Shown one piece after another: positions 6,303 to 11,978 of a stretch of DNA of 11,978 nucleotides (positions are counted from its first letter, which is position 1; each line of letters starts with the position of its first letter). A model generated the notes under the pieces. That model saw only the letters and a program-made list of their open reading frames with translations, did not search any database and had not been told where the DNA came from. The translations under genes and the position numbers were made by a program. The stretch spans positions 1 to 11,978 of the forward strand of contig JALVLE010000190.1 in assembly GCA_027033555.1 (NCBI GenBank), written 5' to 3'. The DNA comes from Caldifarciminota bacterium (GTDB lineage: Bacteria; Hydrothermota; Hydrothermia; UBA1063; CAJXJZ01).

Positions 6303-7582
6303 TAACCAGAGGCTTTAAATTCATTTAGAGGTATAAGAGAAAGTTTGAGCCTGTGTAAAATGTCCTCCGCCTTTGTATCACTTTCTTCAAGATGAGCAAT
6401 TGCCACCTGAAACTCCACTTTTTTTACTGGAGAAAAATCTGTATTTAAGAGAGCATCTTTTACACGCTGTACCGCTATTTCAGAGCCACCATTATGTGTA
6501 AAAGGAAGAATAAACAAGAGAGAATCTTCCGTGTATTTCCCTACAACATCAGATTTTCTTAGAGTCCTCATCACCACACTTGAAATTTTTTGCATGATAA
6601 ATTCAGCCATGTTTACTCCATAAATCCTTTTAATGTCCTGAAAATTGCTTACCTTAAGGAGCACTACAGAAAAAAGAAAATGATACCTCTTTGCCTGACT
6701 GAAGATAAGAGAAATAAACTCTCTGAGCATAATCTGGGAATAAGAACGGGTGATGAAATCCCGGTAGGTACTTTCAGATAATTCTTTTCTCAAGCGACTT
6801 TTTTCATGAAATAAATTAAAAATGAGAGCAAGCAACTTCAATGTTGTTATATCTTCATCTGAAAGTGCATTTTTATCTCTATAGGCAAGTATAAACATGG
6901 CATCAATTTCTTGATTGTTTGAAGACAGCGGGATAAAAACCACAAGTTGAAGTTCACTCCACTCAAAGAGTATTGAAACAGGCGATAAAAACTCCGGAAC
7001 CTTTGTGATTTCGTATTTGTACAGCACTCCAGAAGAGTATTGTTCTTCTTCATTGTGAAACTTTATAGAGAGCTTCCTGGGAATTTTTTCACCCACTCCA
7101 TAAAAAGCAACGGGTTTAAATACACCATTTTCCATATCCTTTGTTAAAAAAATGGCTCCTTCTGCCTGGGTCTTTTCTGCAATTACACGAATATTTCTGG
7201 ACAGGAACCTTGGAAAGTTTTCTATCCTGTAAGAATTTCTGAGAAGGGATTCTATCAGGTGTGTTTTTGGGTTGGCATGTTTTATTTCCACTATTTCATG
7301 AAAAACAAAAACCCTGAAGGTTATATCCTCTATCACATAGTCTTTAGAAGTCACATAGTATTTCTTTTTCTTTAAGGAAACAGCCCTTGTTGCACCGGGT
7401 TTCAATTCCCTGTTGCCTATAAGTGGATATATAGCCGTACCTATAAGCCCTTCACGTGAAATATCCATCTCCTCCAAAAGTGCATCTGATACATCAAGAA
7501 TCATTCCGTCTTTATCTGTAATGACAAGGGGTAAAGGATTCTCCTTAAACGCGAATTTGTAAATATCTTTGGATAGAGGCAT
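6299..7582 (-). CDS. PAS-GAF-degenerate GGDEF protein, predicted non-catalytic
   Basis: The 427-residue protein has three parts: a PAS-type sensor (about 8-100, with ENPLPLVITDKDGMILDVSD), a GAF-like domain (about 125-262, including AEGAIFLTKD, LVVFIPLS and DEDITTLKLLALI) and a diguanylate-cyclase-fold domain (275-427). In the last, the usual DPLTGLYNR start is DFITRSYSQ. The metal-binding LLDIDHFK is LLKVSNFQ (308-315), so both aspartates are lost. The GGDEF signature is TEDSL (351-355). The RxxD inhibitory site remains as RKSD (342-345), five residues before TEDSL as in active enzymes. It is therefore unlikely to make c-di-GMP but might bind it. There is no EAL domain or membrane helix. The start has a -10 box six bases upstream and only a weak ribosome binding site. 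The stop overlaps the convergent lipoprotein stop. Confidence 0.88.
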   Translation of the reverse strand: MPLSKDIYKFAFKENPLPLVITDKDGMILDVSDALLEEMDISREGLIGTAIYPLIGNRELKPGATRAVSLKKKKYYVTSKDYVIEDITFRVFVFHEIVEIKHANPKTHLIESLLRNSYRIENFPRFLSRNIRVIAEKTQAEGAIFLTKDMENGVFKPVAFYGVGEKIPRKLSIKFHNEEEQYSSGVLYKYEITKVPEFLSPVSILFEWSELQLVVFIPLSSNNQEIDAMFILAYRDKNALSDEDITTLKLLALIFNLFHEKSRLRKELSESTYRDFITRSYSQIMLREFISLIFSQAKRYHFLFSVVLLKVSNFQDIKRIYGVNMAEFIMQKISSVVMRTLRKSDVVGKYTEDSLLFILPFTHNGGSEIAVQRVKDALLNTDFSPVKKVEFQVAIAHLEESDTKAEDILHRLKLSLIPLNEFKASGY

Positions 7583-7588
7583 GCCTAC

Positions 7589-7617
7589 ATTATAAATCAG
7601 TTTTCTTGAAATAACAA
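7589..7617 (-). promoter_or_regulatory. Promoter predicted to make a leaderless mRNA for the PAS-GAF-GGDEF gene
   Basis: On the minus strand TTGTTA (7617-7612), a 17-base spacer and a perfect TATAAT (7594-7589) are followed after six bases by ATG 7582. The expected transcription start coincides with the start codon. It lies in the 41-base gap after recA, where no clear terminator hairpin is visible, so read-through from recA is also possible. Confidence 0.65.
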
Positions 7618-7623
7618 AAAAAT

Positions 7624-8736
7624 TCAGGCTTCTATATCCGGTTCATCAAGCGCCTCTTCTGCTTCTATATCCTCCTCCAACAATGCTGTGTGGGTAGGTC
7701 TCTCCCATTCTTTCCCCACCATAGGAAGCCCAAGTTTTTCTCTAATTGTAATAAAGAGCTTTTTAAAGAGTTCAGGATCACTCATAAGCTTTTCTTTTAA
7801 CCTCTCTGTACCCTGGAAGGTATCGCCGGTTTCAACAAGTGTGTACCATGTGCCACTCTTTTTTATCAGTCCAAGCTGGAGACCAAGGTCTATAACCTCC
7901 CCTTCAAGAGAGATACCTTTGCCAAAAACTATGTCAAACTCCACCTCTCTAAATGGAGGGGCCACTTTATTTTTTACCACCTTGACTCTCACTCTGTTTG
8001 CTATAGGAGCCCCCTCTCTTGACTTAAGCGTTGCTATTCTTCTTATATCAAGCCTGACGGAGGCATGGAATTTCAACGCAAGTCCACCAGGTGTGGTTTC
8101 AGGATTACCAAAAGCAAAACGGGTATTTACTTTCTGTCTTATCTGGTTAATAAATATCGCACATGTCCTGGAACGGGAAAGCGCACCTGAAAGCTTCCGC
8201 ATAGCTTTTGCCATAAGCCTCGCCTGAAGACCCACCTGAGAATCTGTCATGTCCCCTTCAAGTTCAGCTCTTGGGACAAGTGCAGCCACAGAATCAATGA
8301 CTATAAGGTCTATTGCATTACTCCTTGTAAGCATATCAGCTATCTCAAGGGCCTGTTCTCCTGTATCCGGTTGGGCCACAAGAAGATCATCAACATTTAC
8401 TCCAAGTGCCTTTGCATAGTTTGGATCCAGGGCATGTTCGGCATCTATAAAAGCTGCTTTCCCGCCCATTTTGTGAACTTCGGCAATTGCCTGAAGTGCA
8501 AGGGTTGTTTTTCCAGAAGATTCGGGGCCAAAAATTTCTATTATTCTACCGCGTGGATATCCACCCACTCCAAGAGCATAATCCAGTTTTAATGAGCCTG
8601 TTGGTATCACATCTACTTTTATGGCAGTGTGCTCTCCTAACTTCATAACTGCACCCTTGCCGTACTGTTTCTCTATCTGCTTGAGTACGGCCTCAAGAAC
8701 CTTCTCTTTATTTAATTTATCTTTTTCCTGTGCCAT
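7624..8736 (-). CDS. recA: RecA recombinase
   Basis: RecA is the ATP-dependent strand-exchange protein of homologous recombination and the co-protease that triggers LexA cleavage. The 370-residue product is complete: Walker A GPESSGKT (70-77), Walker B LIVIDSV (144-150), loop 1 [16 protein letters not shown] (160-175), NQIRQKV (197-203), and loop 2 [16 protein letters not shown] (209-224). The C-terminal tail is rich in glutamate and aspartate ([19 protein letters not shown]), as usual, and makes it slightly longer than the common 340-355. I start at ATG 8736, which has the strong site GAGGTGA just upstream; a GTG two codons earlier would sit on that site. The ribosome binding site overlaps the dcd stop codon, so recA is tightly coupled to dcd. 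No LexA-type box was recognised nearby. Confidence 0.99.
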   Translation of the reverse strand: MAQEKDKLNKEKVLEAVLKQIEKQYGKGAVMKLGEHTAIKVDVIPTGSLKLDYALGVGGYPRGRIIEIFGPESSGKTTLALQAIAEVHKMGGKAAFIDAEHALDPNYAKALGVNVDDLLVAQPDTGEQALEIADMLTRSNAIDLIVIDSVAALVPRAELEGDMTDSQVGLQARLMAKAMRKLSGALSRSRTCAIFINQIRQKVNTRFAFGNPETTPGGLALKFHASVRLDIRRIATLKSREGAPIANRVRVKVVKNKVAPPFREVEFDIVFGKGISLEGEVIDLGLQLGLIKKSGTWYTLVETGDTFQGTERLKEKLMSDPELFKKLFITIREKLGLPMVGKEWERPTHTALLEEDIEAEEALDEPDIEA

Positions 8737-8743
8737 ATTCACC

Positions 8744-9298
8744 TCACAGTTTAGGAAGAGTTACTCCCCGTTGTCCTTGATACTTACCCTTTCTATCCTT
8801 ATAGGAAATCTCGCAAACCCTATCCGCCTCAAGAAAGATTATCTGGGCAATTCCCTCATTGGCATAAATTTTTGCAGGTAGCGGGGTGGTATTTGAAATC
8901 TCTATGGTAATATGACCTTCCCATTCCGGCTCAAGGGGAGTAATATTTACCACTATCCCGCACCTTGCGTAAGTAGATTTGCCAAGACAAATGCCCATCA
9001 CACCACGAGGTATTCTCAGGTACTCCACACTCCTCGCGAGGCAGAAAGAATTTGGCGGTATGATACAGTATTCTCCCTTAATATCCACAAAGGATTTAGG
9101 AGAAAAATTTTTGGGGTCAACTATACTGGAATACACATCCGTAAATAGCTTAAACTCATCAGCTACTCTTATGTCATAGCCATAGGAGGAAAGGCCATAG
9201 GATATCTTCCCATCTCTTACCTGTTTCTCAACAAATGGCTCTATCATCTTATAATCTCTGGCCATTTCTTTTATCCAGGTATCATTTTTTAGTCCCAT
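8744..9298 (-). CDS. dcd: dCTP deaminase
   Basis: Dcd removes ammonia from dCTP to give dUTP, which dUTPase turns into the dUMP used for dTTP synthesis. The 184-residue length is normal. Signatures are SSYGYDIRV (37-45), GKSTYARCG (106-114, with the conserved arginine R112), [17 protein letters not shown] (120-136, with catalytic glutamate E133), and [12 protein letters not shown] (172-183). Some relatives are bifunctional deaminase/dUTPases that give dUMP directly; sequence reading alone does not decide this, and no separate dUTPase is in the window. The ATG has a perfect AGGAGG five bases upstream. It begins 22 bases after the nrdJ stop, so the two share a transcript. Confidence 0.97.
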   Translation of the reverse strand: MGLKNDTWIKEMARDYKMIEPFVEKQVRDGKISYGLSSYGYDIRVADEFKLFTDVYSSIVDPKNFSPKSFVDIKGEYCIIPPNSFCLARSVEYLRIPRGVMGICLGKSTYARCGIVVNITPLEPEWEGHITIEISNTTPLPAKIYANEGIAQIIFLEADRVCEISYKDRKGKYQGQRGVTLPKL

Positions 9299-9320
9299 TG
9301 TATCCTCCTTTTTCTAAAAA

Positions 9321-11633
9321 TTATTCACACTTTGAATAACCACAGTCTCTGCATACAAAACACCCTTCTTGATATATAAGAACTCCGCCACATTCTGGAC
9401 AAATATCGGCTTCACTATGCTCTGTTTTCTTTTCCTTACGTGCTTTTCCCAGCACCGGTGGGATTGATGCAAGAGAAGTACCGCGAGGAATTAACTCCAG
9501 CTGCTCTCCTCCCTGCAGAAATTTCTCAAGTGACCTGGCTATAGCATCCGGTACGGAAAACACAACACTCCCATCTTCCTGCCTTATAGGAGTGGAACTC
9601 TTTATCCCTTTTAATTGTTTTACAATCTCATTGGGATTCACTCCTGAGCGTAAAGCCAGAGATATAAGTCTTCCTATTGCCTCAGTAAATGCCATAACAG
9701 AAGAGCCGGATTTACCAAGGTGCACAAATACCTCAATGAGCCCCTCATCATCTTCGTTGATGGTTATATACAGAGTTCCCATTTCTGTTTGCATCCTGTA
9801 CGTTTTTCCTTTGGTAACCTGTGGGCGAGGTCTTGGATTACGTATCTCCATGTGGTGAGAGGGTTTTTCCTCCTTCTTTACAGTTTCAAGGACCTGAACC
9901 TGCCTTGAGCCGTCTCTGTAAACAGTAAGACCCTTTAATCCCTTTATATACGCCTCTTTGTAAACCTTTTCAACATCCTCTATTCGTGCACTATTGGGCA
10001 TGTTTATGGTTTTTGATACAGCATTGTCAACATATTTCTGAAAGGCCGCCTGTATGTTCACATGTTGCATGGGAGAAACATCAAAAGTGGTATCAAATAC
10101 CTCACGGACATACTCGGGGATTTCCTTGAATTCTTTGATACTTCTTGCGCCAGATACCTTTTCCCATAATTCTTTTGAGTAAAATCCAAGCTCATGTGCA
10201 AGCTCTTCAAAGTACCTGTTTGCATAGATAAGTGATTCTCCCCCAAGTACATTCTTCTTATATGCAATTGTAAAGAGTGGCTCTATTCCACTTGATGTAT
10301 CAGCAATCATGGAAATTGTACCAGTAGGTGCAATCGTTGTAATCGTTCCGTTTCTCATAGGAGATTTGTGAATACTTAGTTTAATGTTGGGGAAATCACC
10401 TTTCTTTTCTCCCAGTTCTCTTGATTTTTCCAGCCCTTTCTCCTGAATAAATGACATAACCTTCTCAGCCACCTGCAGCGCCTCATTGCTACTGTATGGT
10501 ATGCCAAGCTGGATAAGCATATCTGCAAACCCCATTACACCAAGCCCTATTTTTCTATTTGCCCGGGTTATTTCCTCAATTTCCTTGAATGGAAAATGAT
10601 TGGCATCTATCACGTTGTCAAGGAAATGGATTGCCAGTTTGGTAATCTCTTCAAGCTTTTTCCAATCTATCATATCAAGAGCTTCTTCAAGTGTGGCTCT
10701 TTTTTTATTAACAAGGAGGAACTGCCTACCCTTTATAAACTTTGCAAGATTAATAGAACCAAGGTTACATGACTCATATGGAAGAAGCGGTTGCTCTCCG
10801 CAGGGATTTGTGGCCTCTATTTCTCCGGCTCCTGGAATAGGATGCATCTTATTTATTCTGTCAATAAAAATTATCCCTGGCTCACCGTTTCTCCATGCCC
10901 CATACACAAGTTTATCAAACACCTCTTTTGCCTTCAGTCTACTGTGAACTTTTCCAGTACGCGGATTTATAAGGTCGTATTCCTCATCTTTTTCAAGGGC
11001 TTGCATAAATCTATCTGTTATTGCCACAGATATGTTGAAATTAGCGAGTTCGCCCTCCTTCTTTTTAGCATCTATAAATTCCAGTATATCTGGATGATCA
11101 ACACGCAGTATTCCCATATTAGCTCCTCTTCGCCTTCCTCCCTGCTTCACCGCTTCTGTGGCTTCATTAAACACTCTCATAAAGGATACAGGCCCAGAGG
11201 CAACTCCACCTGTACTTCTCACAATATCATTACGAGGCCTGAGTCTTGAAAAGGAGAAGCCCGTTCCTCCCCCTGTTTTGTGAATAATGGCAGTCCGTTT
11301 CACCGCCTCAAATATAGCTTCCATTGAATCTTCCACAGGAAGCACAAAACAGGCAGAAAGCTGACCAAGGGGGGTTCCTGCATTCATAAGAGTGGGGGAA
11401 TTGGGCTGAAAATAAAAATCCACCATCATATTATAAAACCTTTCAAAAAGCTCTTGAGAAGAGTATCCTGAGTTGTAATTATTTTCAACATCAGCTATAA
11501 CGCGTGCAACTCTTTCGTACATCTCTTCTGGAGTCTCAATCACATTACCGTTTTCATCCTTTTTCAGGTACCTTTTCTCAAGGATAAGAAGGGCATTTTT
11601 AGACAAATCGGGCTTTTTTAAAGCTTTTCGCAT
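9321..11633 (-). CDS. nrdJ: Adenosylcobalamin-dependent (class II) ribonucleotide reductase
   Basis: NrdJ reduces ribonucleotides to deoxyribonucleotides using a radical generated from coenzyme B12 and works with or without oxygen. The 770-residue protein is complete. Key residues are C95 in LSACFVLP and C289 in ESCNLGS, the likely redox pair, and N276, C278 and E280 in NPCGE, the radical site. Also visible are GGGTGFSFS (121-129), GGRRRGANMG (165-174) and TIAPTGTISM (433-442). The C-terminal tail CPEC (745-748), C758, CRDC (761-764) and C769 is the flexible cysteine-rich module that re-reduces the active site. There is no obvious ATP-cone at the N-terminus, which starts directly into the catalytic domain. 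The ATG has AAAGGAG seven bases upstream. It leads an operon with dcd and recA. Confidence 0.98.
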   Translation of the reverse strand: MRKALKKPDLSKNALLILEKRYLKKDENGNVIETPEEMYERVARVIADVENNYNSGYSSQELFERFYNMMVDFYFQPNSPTLMNAGTPLGQLSACFVLPVEDSMEAIFEAVKRTAIIHKTGGGTGFSFSRLRPRNDIVRSTGGVASGPVSFMRVFNEATEAVKQGGRRRGANMGILRVDHPDILEFIDAKKKEGELANFNISVAITDRFMQALEKDEEYDLINPRTGKVHSRLKAKEVFDKLVYGAWRNGEPGIIFIDRINKMHPIPGAGEIEATNPCGEQPLLPYESCNLGSINLAKFIKGRQFLLVNKKRATLEEALDMIDWKKLEEITKLAIHFLDNVIDANHFPFKEIEEITRANRKIGLGVMGFADMLIQLGIPYSSNEALQVAEKVMSFIQEKGLEKSRELGEKKGDFPNIKLSIHKSPMRNGTITTIAPTGTISMIADTSSGIEPLFTIAYKKNVLGGESLIYANRYFEELAHELGFYSKELWEKVSGARSIKEFKEIPEYVREVFDTTFDVSPMQHVNIQAAFQKYVDNAVSKTINMPNSARIEDVEKVYKEAYIKGLKGLTVYRDGSRQVQVLETVKKEEKPSHHMEIRNPRPRPQVTKGKTYRMQTEMGTLYITINEDDEGLIEVFVHLGKSGSSVMAFTEAIGRLISLALRSGVNPNEIVKQLKGIKSSTPIRQEDGSVVFSVPDAIARSLEKFLQGGEQLELIPRGTSLASIPPVLGKARKEKKTEHSEADICPECGGVLIYQEGCFVCRDCGYSKCE

Positions 11634-11637
11634 TATG

Positions 11638-11653
11638 TCACTCCTTTTAGTGA
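11638..11653. promoter_or_regulatory. Palindrome enclosing the nrdJ ribosome binding site, possible second NrdR box or hairpin
   Basis: On the minus strand TCACT-AAAAGG-AGTGA is a perfect five-base inverted repeat at the start of the predicted nrdJ mRNA. Its loop holds the ribosome binding site. The arms match the outer parts of the NrdR box (10 of 16 positions overall), and it begins 33 bases after the better box. It could also fold as a weak RNA hairpin that masks the site. Confidence 0.3.
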
Positions 11654-11660
11654 AAACAAG

Positions 11661-11689
11661 ATTATCATGTAAAGCATATATTGTGTCAA
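11661..11689 (-). promoter_or_regulatory. Sigma70-type promoter of the nrdJ-dcd-recA operon
   Basis: On the minus strand a perfect TTGACA (11689-11684), a 17-base spacer and GATAAT (11666-11661) precede nrdJ. The predicted start is about 11654, some 20 bases before the ATG at 11633. This is the only convincing promoter seen upstream of these three genes. Confidence 0.82.
11671..11686 (-). promoter_or_regulatory. Candidate NrdR box in the nrdJ promoter spacer
   Basis: The minus-strand bases ACACAATATATGCTTT match 13 of 16 positions of the published NrdR consensus acaCwAtATaTwGtgt, including the first eleven. NrdR is the ATP/dATP-sensing repressor of ribonucleotide reductase genes in many bacteria. 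The site lies between the -35 and -10 boxes, where a bound repressor would block polymerase. True NrdR sites come in pairs; the possible partner downstream is weak. nrdR itself is not in the window. Confidence 0.5.
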
Positions 11690-11775
11690 CACCCTACGTG
11701 GTTCGCCTGTTATATCTAAATTTTCTTTTTCCAGTAAACAACATGAAAATGTAACACTTCTATAACCTGTTGGGT

Positions 11776-11798
11776 AATAAAACACTTAAATAAGCGCT
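11776..11798 (-). terminator. Weak candidate terminator after the partial gene
   Basis: On the minus strand AGCGCTT-ATTT-AAGTGTT can form a seven-base stem with two G-U pairs and is followed by TTATT. It starts three bases after the TGA of the upstream gene. The stem is weak and the U-tract is short, so it is only a candidate. Confidence 0.3.
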
Positions 11799-11800
11799 GT

Positions 11801-11978
11801 TCAGGTGTCAATTTTAATGACATCAAATAAATTCACGTATAATTTTCCATAAGGCAGGTTATCCATATAAAGGTTAAGCTCTTTATCAATCTCTTTGAGA
11901 TTATACCTTCCTGTAAATATGCGCGTAAATATCTTTATGTTGCTGTTTGCCTTTAGTATCAATTTGCGCCATATGGGG
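11801..11978 (-). CDS. C-terminal 58 residues of an unidentified protein (cut by window edge)
   Basis: An open frame enters from the right edge and ends at TGA 11803-11801. The other two minus-strand frames contain stops in this stretch. The visible residues begin PIWRKLILKANSNIKIFT and continue with NLKEIDKELNLYMDNLPYG and a final strand-like LYVNLFDVIKIDT. The mix of lysine, asparagine and isoleucine fits the low-GC neighbours. No family could be recognised from this tail. The gap from here to nrdJ (11634-11800) holds only the candidate terminator, the nrdJ promoter and its possible operators. Confidence 0.6.
   Translation of the reverse strand, partial: PIWRKLILKANSNIKIFTRIFTGRYNLKEIDKELNLYMDNLPYGKLYVNLFDVIKIDT

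Noticed and set aside
7583..7623. Terminator after recA (run of seven T after the stop codon)
   Set aside because: No stable hairpin precedes the T run; the stretch is better explained as AT-rich promoter DNA for the next gene.
8700..8770. LexA/SOS box ahead of recA
   Set aside because: No GAAC-N4-GTTC or CTGT-N8-ACAG type palindrome is present in the short dcd-recA junction or the nrdJ promoter.
11634..11800. Cobalamin riboswitch upstream of the B12-dependent reductase
   Set aside because: The predicted mRNA leader is only about 20 bases and no B12 box or multi-stem fold is visible.

Overview
This window looks like the chromosome of a low-GC, diderm, probably uncultivated bacterium. Diderm character is inferred from a LptE-like outer-membrane lipoprotein and from a secreted protein with Ca-binding DxDGDG loops and a C-terminal beta domain resembling FlgD/type IX sorting domains. 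A B12-dependent ribonucleotide reductase fits a lineage living with little or no oxygen. Secreted proteins of this type are common in FCB-related and WOR-3/Hydrothermota-like lineages, but that placement is a low-confidence inference. No RNA genes, CRISPR arrays or mobile elements were seen, genes are packed very tightly, and no stretch over 300 bases lacks a gene.

Region 1 (1-3155, minus strand) is a chain of six genes with short overlaps or small gaps. In transcription order they are an Ldh_2-family NAD(P) dehydrogenase, a small two-helix membrane protein, the PLP-homeostasis protein YggS, a DUF2007 protein, a Fur-family zinc/iron regulator and a SAM methyltransferase cut by the window edge. 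One strong promoter precedes the dehydrogenase; a second lies just before fur, so fur and the methyltransferase can be expressed on their own.

Region 2 (3193-4080) holds a small secreted repeat protein on the minus strand. Its promoter diverges from the promoter of the next cluster.

Region 3 (4081-6302, plus strand) is a three-gene overlapping cluster: a soluble protein with an internal duplication, an eight-helix membrane protein and a LptE-like lipoprotein. It converges on a minus-strand PAS-GAF-GGDEF protein (6299-7582), and the two stop codons overlap. The GGDEF domain has lost its catalytic residues but keeps an RxxD I-site, so it is more likely a c-di-GMP receptor or structural module than a cyclase. 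The genes starting at 4081 and 7582 both have a -10 box 6-7 bases before the ATG, which predicts leaderless mRNAs.

Region 4 (7624-11800, minus strand) is an apparent nrdJ-dcd-recA operon. It joins B12-dependent dNTP synthesis, dCTP deamination towards dTTP and homologous recombination behind one strong promoter. A good match to an NrdR box lies between the -35 and -10 elements, and a second palindrome encloses the nrdJ ribosome binding site. The window ends with the C-terminal 58 codons of an unidentified minus-strand gene. All six promoters read here have exactly 17-base spacers.
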